Shown here in pieces: positions 1-8,763 of a stretch of DNA of 64,000 nt; the stretch's first letter is position 1; every line of letters starts with the position of its first letter. This stretch comes from Verrucomicrobium sp. GAS474 (GTDB taxonomy: Bacteria; Verrucomicrobiota; Verrucomicrobiia; Methylacidiphilales; GAS474), in contig NZ_LT629781.1 of NCBI RefSeq assembly GCF_900105685.1, positions 3,100,001-3,164,000 of the forward strand. Direction: 5' to 3'. Below the pieces are notes generated by a model, which saw nothing but the letters and a program-made list of their open reading frames with translations, ran no database searches and was not told the DNA's origin. The translations under genes were made by a program, and so were the position numbers.

Positions 1-688
1 ACTCGCTCCCGTTCACGACCGGGTCGCGCTCCAGCCCCTCGCCGAGGCGGACCTCGATGGCGGGATGGTCGACGATCTTCTCGATCATCGGCGTGTAGCC
101 GTGGAGCGGGATCCCCTGGTAGATCGACTGGTAGTAATCGTCCCGGTAATTGAAGCGGAGGGGGAGCCGCTTGATGATCGAGCCGGGAAGCTCGGTCGGC
201 TCGCAGCCCCACTGCTTTTTCGTGTAGCCGTGGAAGAAGTTCCGGTAGAGGGCCTCGCCGACGAGGCTCAGCGCGACCTCCTCGAAAGTCCGCTCGTTCC
301 CCGTGCGGAACGGCGCGCCGAGCTCGCGGACGAAGGCCTCGGCCTCCTTCGGGGTCATGTTCTTCCCGAAGAACTGGTTGAGCGTCATCAGGTTCACCGG
401 CAGGGAGAAGATCCCCTTCGGCGTCACCGCCCGGACGCGGTTGACGAAGGCGCCGAACTCGGTGAAGCGGTTCACGTAGTCCCAGACGGCCTTGTTGCTC
501 GTGTGGAAGATGTGGGGGCCGTAGGTGTGGAGCATCACCCCGGTCGCCTCGTCGCGCGCCGTGTGGCAGTTGCCGCCGAGGTGGGGCCGCTTGTCGAAGA
601 GGACGCAGCGGAACCGCCCCGTGTCGGCCAGCTGCCGGGCCAGGACGGCGCTGCTCAATCCCGCACCGGCGAAGGCGATCGTTTTCAT
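1..688 (-). CDS. glf: UDP-galactopyranose mutase, 3' end outside window
   Basis: Flavoenzyme that interconverts UDP-galactopyranose and UDP-galactofuranose in the cytoplasm, supplying Galf to surface glycans. The ATG at 686-688 opens a frame that runs to the window edge (229 codons visible). The N-terminus has a dinucleotide-binding motif (GAGLSS) followed by DKRPHLGGNCH, then YGPHIFHT and GYTKKQWG, all characteristic of Glf. The missing C-terminal part should be about 140 residues if the protein has the usual length. It is the last gene seen in a minus-strand glycan locus, 31 bp after the heptose kinase, so it is probably co-transcribed. Confidence 0.9.
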   Translation of the reverse strand, partial: MKTIAFAGAGLSSAVLARQLADTGRFRCVLFDKRPHLGGNCHTARDEATGVMLHTYGPHIFHTSNKAVWDYVNRFTEFGAFVNRVRAVTPKGIFSLPVNLMTLNQFFGKNMTPKEAEAFVRELGAPFRTGNERTFEEVALSLVGEALYRNFFHGYTKKQWGCEPTELPGSIIKRLPLRFNYRDDYYQSIYQGIPLHGYTPMIEKIVDHPAIEVRLGEGLERDPVVNGSE

Positions 689-719
689 CGATGGAAAAAC
701 TAGTCGAGATGAACGGGCT

Positions 720-1712
720 TTAATCGGCGTAATGGATCAGCCGGGTTCCCTCTTCCTCGAAGCCGAAGGGCACATGCATCAGGCCCGGCAGGCTCGCCTT
801 CACCGCCTCCTGCTTCTCCGGGGGAACGAAGAGGAGGAGGAAGCCGCCGCCGCCCGCGCCGAGGAGCTTCCCGCCGATGGCCCCCTGTTCCCGGGCCGTG
901 GCGTAGGCGGTGTCGATCAGGGAGTTGCTGACCCGCGAGGAGAGGCCCCGCTTCAGCATCCAGCCCTCGTGGAGGAGCTCGCCGAAGGCGCGGATGTCGT
1001 GCTTCGCGTCGCAGAGGATCTCTCCCCCTTCCCGCGCCTGTTCCCGCATCCGCGCGAGGGAGGCGCCGTTGACGGCGACCTTCGCCTCCTGCTCGCCCAG
1101 GATCTCGTTCGCCGAGCGGGAGATGCAGGTGAAGAAGAGCATCAGGTGGGAATGGAGGAACGCCTTCCGCTTCGGGCAGACGGGGAGGCGGTCGACCCGG
1201 AAGGTCGTCTCCTTGTTGAAATGGATGTGATTGAGCCCGCCGATGGCGGCGACGACCTGGTCCTGGCTGCCGACCCGCTCCCCGATCACCTTCTGCTCGA
1301 TATGGATCGCCTCGCGGGCGAGGAAGTCATTGCTGACCAGCTCGTGCTTGAAGGCGTGGAGGCCGTGGAGGAGGCCGACGGTGAAGGCCGAGCTCGAGCC
1401 GAGGCCGGTCCGCGCGGGCAGGTCGGCCATGGCGAAGATCTCGACCCCCGACGCGATGCCGAGGTGCTGCAGGCAGCACCGGGCGCTCGGGTGCTCGATC
1501 TCCGCCACTTCCTTCACCAGTTCCGACTTCGAGTACCCGATATGGATGCGGTGCTCGAAGAACGCGGTAAGGCGGTTGACGGTGATGTAGATGTACTGGT
1601 CGATCGCGGTGCTCAGCACCTCGCCGCCCTGGTCGTTCTCCTCGTAATAATTCGGATAATCGGTGCCGCCTCCGAAGAAGCTGATCCGGAGGGGAGTGCG
1701 GGAAATAATCAT
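720..1712 (-). CDS. hddA: GHMP kinase, D-glycero-D-manno-heptose 7-phosphate kinase-like
   Basis: Predicted cytosolic sugar kinase of the GHMP family that phosphorylates heptose 7-phosphate at C1 for GDP-heptose synthesis. The start MIISRTPLRISFFGGGTDYP is typical of the HddA subgroup. The ATP-binding motif GLGSSS lies at residues 103-108, and the glycine-rich C-terminal motif GAGGGG is near residue 290. The length of 330 residues is normal. AAAGG about 8 nt before the ATG serves as a ribosome site. The HddC-like nucleotidyltransferase for the next step lies at 3957-4712 in the same operon. A fucose kinase-type activity is the main alternative. Confidence 0.8.
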   Translation of the reverse strand: MIISRTPLRISFFGGGTDYPNYYEENDQGGEVLSTAIDQYIYITVNRLTAFFEHRIHIGYSKSELVKEVAEIEHPSARCCLQHLGIASGVEIFAMADLPARTGLGSSSAFTVGLLHGLHAFKHELVSNDFLAREAIHIEQKVIGERVGSQDQVVAAIGGLNHIHFNKETTFRVDRLPVCPKRKAFLHSHLMLFFTCISRSANEILGEQEAKVAVNGASLARMREQAREGGEILCDAKHDIRAFGELLHEGWMLKRGLSSRVSNSLIDTAYATAREQGAIGGKLLGAGGGGFLLLFVPPEKQEAVKASLPGLMHVPFGFEEEGTRLIHYAD

Positions 1713-1760
1713 CGTCGTGCCTTTGCTGGGTGCGGAGTGGTTTGGAAATGAGGGGAAACC

Positions 1761-2687
1761 TTAGGAAGCCGGGGGAAGGACCTTTTCCTTGTTGTCGAGG
1801 AACCAGCCGATCGTCTTCCGCAGGCCCGTCTCGAGGGGGGTCTGGGTCCAGCCGGGATGGATGCCCTTCAGCTTGTCGATATCGAGGCACTTCGACTTCG
1901 CCCCGACGTAGCGGGAGGTGTCGTAGGAGATCTTCGCGGCGTCGTAGCCGACCTCCTCGCAGATGAGCCCCGCGAAGTGGCGGATCGGATACTCGATCCC
2001 GCTGCCGATGTTGATGAGGTCGTTCTCCCGGCTGTCGGCCAGGAAGAGCATCGCCTCGATGAAGTCGTCGACGAGGACGATCTCCCGTCGCTGGGTGCCG
2101 TCGCCCCAGAGGACGACCTCCTCCCCGTAGAACTTCGCGCGGAGGATCTTCCGGATGAGGTCGAAGATGAAGTGCATCTGCCGCCCGTCGGTGTGGTAGC
2201 CGGAGCCGTAGAGCGTCGAGGGGACGAGCGTCAGGTAGCGCATGCCGTATTGCTTCTGCAGGGCCAGCTGCCCGGCGTAGAGCATCCGCTTCGTCATCGC
2301 GTAGGTGAAGAGCGATTCGATCGGCTCCCCGACGAGGTAATAGGGCTCCTTCAACTCGAGGTCGGGCGCGTAGGCGCAGCTCGTTCCCATCGAGATCATC
2401 TTCGCCTGGGGCTGGAGGCGCTGCCACCAGGAGAGGACGTTCGTGTTCATCTCCTGGTTGATGATCCACTGCTCGCCCGGGTGGTGGAGGCAGAAGTCGC
2501 CCGCCTGGGTCCAGGCCGCGAGGTGGAAGATCCGGTCGAACTTCCCCGCATAGCCGTCGAGCGCGCCCGGCTTCCGCAGGTCGGCCTCGCGCGAGGTCGG
2601 GGAGACGACAGTATGGCCCTGGGCCTTCAGCGTGGCGAGGAGGTGCTGGCCGAGGAAGCCGCCGCCGCCGGTGACAAAGATATTCAT
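1761..2687 (-). CDS. NAD(P)-dependent epimerase/dehydratase (SDR)
   Basis: Extended short-chain dehydrogenase of 308 residues acting on a nucleotide sugar. It has TGGGGFLG at residues 6-13 for the dinucleotide and a YxxxK catalytic pair at Tyr129 and Lys133, with Ser103 or its neighbour completing the active site. The fold resembles GDP-fucose synthase and GDP-heptose epimerases or reductases. Its position between the kinase, C-methyltransferase and nucleotidyltransferase genes suggests it modifies a GDP-heptose or related sugar. The exact reaction (4,6-dehydratase, epimerase or reductase) cannot be fixed from sequence alone. Confidence 0.8.
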   Translation of the reverse strand: MNIFVTGGGGFLGQHLLATLKAQGHTVVSPTSREADLRKPGALDGYAGKFDRIFHLAAWTQAGDFCLHHPGEQWIINQEMNTNVLSWWQRLQPQAKMISMGTSCAYAPDLELKEPYYLVGEPIESLFTYAMTKRMLYAGQLALQKQYGMRYLTLVPSTLYGSGYHTDGRQMHFIFDLIRKILRAKFYGEEVVLWGDGTQRREIVLVDDFIEAMLFLADSRENDLINIGSGIEYPIRHFAGLICEEVGYDAAKISYDTSRYVGAKSKCLDIDKLKGIHPGWTQTPLETGLRKTIGWFLDNKEKVLPPAS

Positions 2688-2730
2688 GATGGAATCGGTT
2701 TTAAATGGAGTGAAACGATCAGGCTGGCTC

Positions 2731-3933
2731 CTAGCTTCCCTCCGCCTCGACGGGGAAGAAGAACTCGATCCCCTGGGCGATCAGGGCCTGGTTCCGGGCG
2801 AGGATCTCCTTCCGGAAGTTCCAGGCGAGGACGTAATAGACGTCGGGCTGGCCGGGGTACTCCCCCTCGATGTGGACGGGGATGTGCATGCCGGGGGAGT
2901 AGAGGCCGCGCCGGAGGGTGTTCTTCTCCAGCAACACCTGGACGAGGTCGGGGCCGACGCCGAAGTAGTTCAGCAGCGTGTTCCCCTTCACCGGGGCGCC
3001 CATGCCGAAGACCTTCTTCCCCTCGGCCTTCTTCGCGCGGAGGTAGGCGAGATTGCGTTCCTTCATCGCCTCGATCCGCTTGGCGAAGGCCTGGTAATAT
3101 TCGATCGTGTTCGCCCCGGCGGCGTTCTCCTCGGCGATGGCGGTCGCCAGGCGCTCGGCCTGGGGCCGCTTCCCGGGATGGCCGACGAAGCCGATCATCG
3201 AGCCGCCGTGGATCGGCGAGAGATAGGCGTCGAAGAGTTCGAGGCCGTGCCGGGAGAGAAGCTTCTTCAGCGTCTCCAGGTTGTAGTAGAGGAGGTGCTC
3301 ATGATAGATCTGGTCGAAGGCGCAGTTCTCCGCGATCCGCTTCATGTAGAGGAACTGGACGACGAAGACGCCGTCCTCGGCGAGGGAGAGCTTGATCCCC
3401 TCGGTGACGGAGTGGAGTTCCTCCAGGTGGAAGAAGACGCCCGAGGCGTTGATGACTTCGTATTTCCGGCCCAGCTTCTCGGCGGTCTCCTTGTTGAAGA
3501 AGGCGTGGAGGGTGTTCAGCCCGTTCTTGTTCGCGATCTCGGCGGGCATCGTCGACGATTCGACCCCCTGCACCGCGTAGCCGAGGGCCTTGTAGTGGCC
3601 GATCTGGGTGCCGTCGTTCGATCCGATGTCGAGGATCGCCTTTTCCTTCCGGTCCTTGAAGAAGCGGTCGTCGACCTCCTGCGCGATATGGGCGAAGTGG
3701 TCGCTCAACGTCTTCGTCATCCCGGAGAGGTAGGTGTGGTCGGCGAACATGATCTCCTTCTTGACCGTGTAGTCGAGCTGGGCGGTCGAGCACGCCTTGC
3801 AGAAGACGACGCGGAGGGGATAGAAGGGCTCCTTGCCGACCTGCTCGGCCGTGAGGAAGTGGTTGCACCACGGCTGCTCGCCGAGGTCGATGACCGGTTC
3901 AAGGTTCGTGGAGTCGCAGACGCGGCAGATCAT
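2731..3933 (-). CDS. sugar C-methyltransferase, zinc-binding SAM-dependent family
   Basis: 400-residue protein with the three-part layout of NDP-hexose C-methyltransferases (TylC3/NovU type). An N-terminal zinc site uses Cys3, Cys6, Cys45 and Cys48. A class I SAM fold has the motif ILDIGSNDG at about residues 100-108. The C-terminal domain includes GMGAPVKGNTLLNYFG, a conserved feature of this family. The predicted role is to add a methyl branch to a keto-sugar nucleotide made by the neighbouring SDR. It lies 43 bp upstream of the SDR gene in one transcription direction. Substrate identity is inferred from context. Confidence 0.82.
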   Translation of the reverse strand: MICRVCDSTNLEPVIDLGEQPWCNHFLTAEQVGKEPFYPLRVVFCKACSTAQLDYTVKKEIMFADHTYLSGMTKTLSDHFAHIAQEVDDRFFKDRKEKAILDIGSNDGTQIGHYKALGYAVQGVESSTMPAEIANKNGLNTLHAFFNKETAEKLGRKYEVINASGVFFHLEELHSVTEGIKLSLAEDGVFVVQFLYMKRIAENCAFDQIYHEHLLYYNLETLKKLLSRHGLELFDAYLSPIHGGSMIGFVGHPGKRPQAERLATAIAEENAAGANTIEYYQAFAKRIEAMKERNLAYLRAKKAEGKKVFGMGAPVKGNTLLNYFGVGPDLVQVLLEKNTLRRGLYSPGMHIPVHIEGEYPGQPDVYYVLAWNFRKEILARNQALIAQGIEFFFPVEAEGS

Positions 3934-3956
3934 GGGGATGGGAGGGTCGGGGGGGG

Positions 3957-4712
3957 TTAAGCGAAGAAGGAGGAATTGGAAGCGATGAAGGTCTCAGCCT
4001 GGCGGAGGGTCTCCGGCGTGCCGATGTCGAGGAACGGGGTCGAGGAGGGAAGCGGGGCGAGGCCGAGGGAGGTGCCCCCCGCCAGCAGGCCGGGGAAGAC
4101 CTCGGTCTCGAAGCTCAGCGGCTTCCCGGCGGGGAAGGAGGCGAGTAGCTCGTAATGGAAGAGGTAGACCCCGGCGCTGATCGTCCCGGGTCCCGCGTTC
4201 TCCCGTTTCTCGGCGAAGCGGGTGATCCGGTCGTTCACGCCGACGGTGATCGTCCCGTAGCGGGAGGCCTCCTCGACGCGGAGGCCGAGCAGCGCCCCGC
4301 CGTTCTTCCCCGCGGCGGCGAAGAGCGGCGCGAGCGGCCCGAGGGCGAGCGAATCGCCGTTCAGCACCAGCCATCCCTCGGGGGAGAGCCCCGAGGCCTC
4401 GACGGCGTGGAGGAAGCCGCCCGCCGTGCCGAGGGGCTCCGGCTCGGCCACGCAGGCGAGCGTCAGCCCGGGCAGGCTGAGGGTCTTGAAATGGGCCTCG
4501 ATCGCCTCGGCCTTGTATCCCGCCGAGATCACGACCCGCCCGATCCCCTGGGCCAGCAGATAGCGGACGACCCATTCGATGAAGGGCTTCCCCGCCGCGG
4601 GAGCCATCGGCTTCGGCAGGTCGGGAAGGAGATGGCGGATGCGGGTCCCCTGCCCTCCCGCGAGGATGACGGCGACGACGGCGGATGGGGCGATGGAGGG
4701 AAGTTCGGGCAT
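3957..4712 (-). CDS. hddC: sugar nucleotidyltransferase, HddC-like
   Basis: 251-residue nucleotidyltransferase with the signature LAGGQGTRI followed by PKPM at residues 33-36. It matches D-glycero-alpha-D-manno-heptose 1-phosphate guanylyltransferase and related NTP transferases. It would couple the sugar phosphate made by the HddA-like kinase to GTP. I chose the ATG at 4710-4712, 20 bp after the stop of the upstream gene. An in-frame ATG further upstream lies inside that gene and is unlikely. No GmhA or GmhB is present in the window, so the earlier heptose steps must be elsewhere. Confidence 0.8.
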   Translation of the reverse strand: MPELPSIAPSAVVAVILAGGQGTRIRHLLPDLPKPMAPAAGKPFIEWVVRYLLAQGIGRVVISAGYKAEAIEAHFKTLSLPGLTLACVAEPEPLGTAGGFLHAVEASGLSPEGWLVLNGDSLALGPLAPLFAAAGKNGGALLGLRVEEASRYGTITVGVNDRITRFAEKRENAGPGTISAGVYLFHYELLASFPAGKPLSFETEVFPGLLAGGTSLGLAPLPSSTPFLDIGTPETLRQAETFIASNSSFFA

Positions 4713-4732
4713 GGGGCGGAAGGTCGCGTGAT

Positions 4733-6679
4733 TTAAACTGATTTTGTAACCGAAGGCGATGGCCATTGCAGCCGAGTTTTTCCGCCGAAAAGGGCCTCGG
4801 CCATCTGGCGGCGGCTTTCGTCCCACGTCAGGATCGGCATCCCCCCGGAAGGCTGGGCCGTCTTCGCCGCGAGCGCGGGAATCCACGCCTCCAGCGCCCC
4901 GGCGAGGGCTTCCGGGGCGGCCCCGGAGAAGTAGGTGGCATGGCCTCCCGCGACCTCGCGGAAGACGGGAAGATCGCGGACCAGGATCGGCAGCCGATGC
5001 CGGGCCGCCTCGATCAGCGGCAGGCCGAAGCCCTCCCCCTCGGAGGCCATCAGGAGGCCCGAGGCGGTTTCGTAAAGCTTGAGGAGCATCTCGTCGCTCG
5101 CGACCTGGAACCAGAGGAGGCGGCGGCCCGCCTCGGGATGCTTCTCCATCGCCTCCCAGAGCGGCTCCAGCGCCCACCCCTTCTTCCCGACGATGACGAG
5201 GTAGGCGTTGACCCCCTTCTTCCAGAGGAGCTCGAAGGCCGCCAACGTCTGAAGATATCCCTTCCGGGGCTCGACGGTACCGACCATGAGGACCATCGGC
5301 AGCCGCTTCAGATGGGCGAGCGCATTCTCGAAGCCGTCGGGCACCCCGTCGGTCGGGATTCCCGTGTCGAGGTCGGCCCCGAGGTGGAACCAGTCGATCT
5401 TCAGGGGCTCGGCCCGCTCGGGCTTGTTGTGGTTGAGCCAGCGGGCGAGGTCGCTCGCCACGCTCTTGGAGATGCAAAGGAAGCCGTCGGCGATCTGGGC
5501 GGTCGCCCGGAGCCAGTTCTCGTAGAGCGGATGGGTTTCCGGGAGGAACCATTGGCGGTGGAGGATTGGCAGGAGATCGTAGACGACGAAGTAGAGCCGC
5601 ACCCCCTGCCGCGCGAGCTTCACGCAGAGATTCGCCGTCGGCACGAAGTGATAGATCCCGAGGTCGAGCTGGAGGAAGAGGTCGCCGGGTTTCCCCTCGA
5701 CCGGCTCCTCGATGATTCCCGCGTCCGATTCCTTGCGAAGCCGGGCCTTCAGCTTCCGCGCATAGCGATAGACCCCGTCATCGCCGACGTAGACCGGCTC
5801 GGTCCGATAACCCTCGGGCGGGCAGCGGAGGAACTCGCTGACCAGCCCGGCCATCACCCGCTCGATCCCCGTCTGCCGATAGGTCCGGGCGAGGCGGTGG
5901 ATATCGATCAGGAGCTGCCGAGGTTCCGTTCCGGGGAGGGGCGGCACCGCCTCCTCCGATCCCCGCGCCTGGGCCAGCAGCTTTTCAAGGACCGCCGCGC
6001 GGACGCGGAGGAGCACCGATTCGCTCGCCGCCCCTTCCAATCGCTGGAGCGCGCCGACCAGCTGCTGGGTCCGCTGCCGGGCCATCTCGTGGGCGACCCA
6101 TTCGGAATGGCGGACAAAATCGTCGAAGACGCCGGGAGGGAGCGAAAGGGGCGCCCGCAGCGACGCCTCGCGCTCCTTCGGAAGATAAAAGCGGTTCACC
6201 CCGTCGAAGTGGACGAAGAGATAGTCGCCCGCGGCGAGCGCCGCCTCCCAGCCGAAAGAGAGAGCCATCCGCCCGTCGGGCTTCACGGCGCGGACGACGA
6301 TCACCCAGGGACGGAGGAGCCGGAGATCGATCCCGGCCAGCGTCGCCGCGATCGGCTGCTCCTCGCCGTCGAGGTCGATGCGGAGGAAGTGGATTTCCCC
6401 GGCCTTCCGTTCCGCGCAGAGTGCCTGCAACTCCCCCGCCGTCGAAGGCAGGGAGCGATAATTGCCGTCCTCGGGCCGGGCCGCCTGGAGCTTCTGCCAG
6501 AGAGCCTCGCGGGGCTCGATATTGATGCCGCGCCAGCCCATCCCATAAAAGGAACAGGTCACCGATCCCTCCTGCGGGTCGCCCGCGCCGATATCGACGT
6601 AGAAGCCGCGATCGACCGACCGGAGGGCGCGGCGAAGGATCACATCCTCGAAGTTCCGCGCGTGGGAAAGAAAACTCAT
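4733..6679 (-). CDS. fusion protein: FkbM-family methyltransferase plus GT4 glycosyltransferase
   Basis: 648-residue two-domain protein. Residues 1-170 are an FkbM-like SAM methyltransferase with the motif DIGAGDP at 29-35 and NIEPREALW after it. Residues 175-250 form a helical linker. From about residue 255 (LLIDIHRLARTYRQTGIERV) to 630 is a GT-B glycosyltransferase of family 4, with MVGTVEPRKGY and the donor-binding EGFGLPLIEA. It may transfer a sugar and O-methylate the glycan, perhaps as a capping step. The start overlaps the upstream gene by 4 bp (ATGA), so translation is probably coupled. Acceptor and donor are unknown. Confidence 0.82.
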   Translation of the reverse strand: MSFLSHARNFEDVILRRALRSVDRGFYVDIGAGDPQEGSVTCSFYGMGWRGINIEPREALWQKLQAARPEDGNYRSLPSTAGELQALCAERKAGEIHFLRIDLDGEEQPIAATLAGIDLRLLRPWVIVVRAVKPDGRMALSFGWEAALAAGDYLFVHFDGVNRFYLPKEREASLRAPLSLPPGVFDDFVRHSEWVAHEMARQRTQQLVGALQRLEGAASESVLLRVRAAVLEKLLAQARGSEEAVPPLPGTEPRQLLIDIHRLARTYRQTGIERVMAGLVSEFLRCPPEGYRTEPVYVGDDGVYRYARKLKARLRKESDAGIIEEPVEGKPGDLFLQLDLGIYHFVPTANLCVKLARQGVRLYFVVYDLLPILHRQWFLPETHPLYENWLRATAQIADGFLCISKSVASDLARWLNHNKPERAEPLKIDWFHLGADLDTGIPTDGVPDGFENALAHLKRLPMVLMVGTVEPRKGYLQTLAAFELLWKKGVNAYLVIVGKKGWALEPLWEAMEKHPEAGRRLLWFQVASDEMLLKLYETASGLLMASEGEGFGLPLIEAARHRLPILVRDLPVFREVAGGHATYFSGAAPEALAGALEAWIPALAAKTAQPSGGMPILTWDESRRQMAEALFGGKTRLQWPSPSVTKSV

Positions 6680-8685
6680 GACGCCCCTCCCCCGGTTCCA
6701 TCAGCCCCGGCAGGACCGAGGAGGACGTTCAGGAACGAATCGGGATTGTGGTAGGCGAGATAACCCTCGCGCAGGCGGAGGACGTTTTCGCGCAGGGTCG
6801 GGAACTCCCGCTTCGCCTTCAGGATCGCCTCGGCGAGGGAGGCGGCGCTGCCGTCCTCGAAGAGGACGCCCGCGCCGGAATCGCCGAGCTGGCCGCTCAT
6901 CCAGGTCCCCTCGGTGACGACGACTGGCTTCCCGTTGGCGACGGCCTCGGTGAAGATCCCCGAGGTGCGGGAGAAGTAGGCCGTCTTCTGGTAAGGGATG
7001 AGGACCACGTCGGCGCTGGTGAGGAGCTCGTGATATCCGGCCTCGTCGAGGGCGCGGTCGACCAGCGTGAGGTTCTCCCCGGCGATGCGGCGAAGGGCGG
7101 CGAGAAAAGGCTCCATCGACTGGTGATGGCGGCTTCCGATGAAGGCCTGGAGGACGAACTCCATCTCGGCAAAATCGGGACGCTGGGCGAGTTGCGCCAC
7201 GGCGAGGGCGACGAGGGGGATCCCCTTCTCCTCCCGGGCGTCGCCCAGGATGATGAAGCGGAGCCGTCCTTCCTTCTTCGGGGGCAGACCCGCCGTCCCC
7301 TTCCCCTCATGCGCCGAGGGAAGCGGGACGGTGTGGGGAATCGGGACGACCTCGATGGGGAGCGAGGTCCATTGGCGGTATTCCTTCGCCAACCCCTCGC
7401 TGTCGGTGACGAGGCGGATCCGCCTTCCCTGGGCCACGGCCACCTGCTGGAGCGCGGCGAAGCCCTGGGCGAGGAAGAACGAATTCGAGTGGAGCGCCAG
7501 GCTGCCGTCCGGCGCGGGCCGGTAGTAGGTCATGCGGAAGAAGAGGACCACCTCGGGACAAAGCCCGGCGGGCCAACGGGCCAGCAGCCAGCTCCAGGCG
7601 AGCAATTGCCGATGGTCGAGGGTCGGCATGAAGAGCGTGTCCGAGGTGGCGACCTGCGGGAGGGCGTGCGAGAGATCGTGATAGAACTCGATGTTCGCCA
7701 TCGCGAAATCGTACTGGGCGTTCCCCTCGCCCGGCGTCCCGGCCTCGGGATGGCGGAAGAGCTCGTCGAGATAGCCGTGGCGGAAGGTCGGAACGGCCCG
7801 CAGCTGGGAGGTGATCTCCGGCGCGATCCCCTGCGCCCCCAAGGCGAGGAAAGAGATCCCGGCCCGCTGCGCCGCATCGGAGATCGACTTCGCGTAGTTG
7901 AAGAAATGACCGTGGATGATCTTGAGCGTCGGATCGAGGAGGACGAGGCCCCGCTTCCGGGCGGCGGCGGCGGGGAAGCGCCCCCCGGTCAACCTGGCCA
8001 AGGCGGCTCCGTAGGGCGCGCCGCGTTCGGCGTCGGTCCCTGCCCCTTCCGGGAGGGCCTCCCCCGCAACCCCGTAGCGGACGAAGAGGTCACGGTCCTG
8101 CGCCGAGCGGAAGAACAGGGCATCGGCCTGCCGGAAGGCCTCGACCTCGCTGATGACGAAGAGCTTTTGCGCCTTGGAATGCCCCGCCGCGCGGCAGCAG
8201 GCCCCGTGGGAAGTGAGGAGGAGCGGCTTGCCCTGGCGCTTACAGAGAGGGCCGACGCTCCGCGCCCAGAACGGCTCGTCGAGGAGGACGACGTCGGCGG
8301 CCGAGATCGCCGCGTCGAGGGCGGCCTCGAAGGGGGGATGGTCCCGATAGACCTGGAAGCGGAGCAGGAGGATCAGTTCCTCGCGGCTGAACCCCGCATA
8401 GGCCTCCTGGCTCGAAAGGCCGTCGACGATCCCCGCGATGTTGCGAACCGCGTCGGGAGGGAAGAAATAGGTGATGCGAAGGTCGGAGAAGACGAGCGGG
8501 TCCCGGTAATCGGGAAGCAGCAGAGAGACTTCGGCTCCGCCCGCGCTCAGGTAACGGACGAGGGCGGTCAGCCTTTCCCAGGCCTCGGGCTTTTCCCCCA
8601 CCGCCCAGGGATGGAGGAGCAACACTCGGAGAGGTCCCTCAGAGTGGGAAGAATGTGATGGGGGTGTGCCAGCCTCCAGGGACAT
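6676..8685 (-). CDS. large glycosyltransferase, GT4-like C-terminal domain
   Basis: 669-residue cytoplasmic protein. An N-terminal GT-B-like part begins LRVLLLHPWAVGEKP and ends near residue 200. A middle part is poorly conserved. The C-terminal GT4 part has FIILGDAREEKGIPLV and VVLIPYQKTAYFSRTSGIFTEA. It probably assembles the same glycan as the neighbouring enzymes. I prefer the ATG at 8683-8685 because the longer frame needs a TTG (8703) inside an 18-bp palindrome. Its stop overlaps the next gene start by 4 bp. The substrate is not recognisable. Confidence 0.72.
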   Translation of the reverse strand: MSLEAGTPPSHSSHSEGPLRVLLLHPWAVGEKPEAWERLTALVRYLSAGGAEVSLLLPDYRDPLVFSDLRITYFFPPDAVRNIAGIVDGLSSQEAYAGFSREELILLLRFQVYRDHPPFEAALDAAISAADVVLLDEPFWARSVGPLCKRQGKPLLLTSHGACCRAAGHSKAQKLFVISEVEAFRQADALFFRSAQDRDLFVRYGVAGEALPEGAGTDAERGAPYGAALARLTGGRFPAAAARKRGLVLLDPTLKIIHGHFFNYAKSISDAAQRAGISFLALGAQGIAPEITSQLRAVPTFRHGYLDELFRHPEAGTPGEGNAQYDFAMANIEFYHDLSHALPQVATSDTLFMPTLDHRQLLAWSWLLARWPAGLCPEVVLFFRMTYYRPAPDGSLALHSNSFFLAQGFAALQQVAVAQGRRIRLVTDSEGLAKEYRQWTSLPIEVVPIPHTVPLPSAHEGKGTAGLPPKKEGRLRFIILGDAREEKGIPLVALAVAQLAQRPDFAEMEFVLQAFIGSRHHQSMEPFLAALRRIAGENLTLVDRALDEAGYHELLTSADVVLIPYQKTAYFSRTSGIFTEAVANGKPVVVTEGTWMSGQLGDSGAGVLFEDGSAASLAEAILKAKREFPTLRENVLRLREGYLAYHNPDSFLNVLLGPAGADGTGGGAS

Positions 8686-8695
8686 AGACCTATTA

Positions 8696-8713
8696 TTACT
8701 CAAATTTGAGTAA
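8696..8713. promoter_or_regulatory. perfect 18-bp palindrome, candidate operator
   Basis: TTACTCAAATTTGAGTAA is a perfect inverted repeat centred 19-20 bp before the preferred ATG of the glycosyltransferase gene. It lies in a markedly AT-rich 60-80 bp stretch that also holds an odd-length palindrome (CATTAATTTAATG, 8738-8750). The AT-rich gap separates lhgO from the rest of the locus, so it probably carries a promoter for the glycan genes with a repressor or activator site. I could not assign convincing -35 and -10 hexamers. Confidence 0.4.
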
Positions 8714-8763
8714 ATACGTCCATTACTATTTTACCACCATTAATTTAATGAAGATCTGTTCTA

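Noticed and set aside
8686-8703. TTG start giving a six-residue longer glycosyltransferase
   Set aside because: The TTG lies inside the 18-bp palindrome and has no ribosome site. The ATG at 8683-8685 is simpler.
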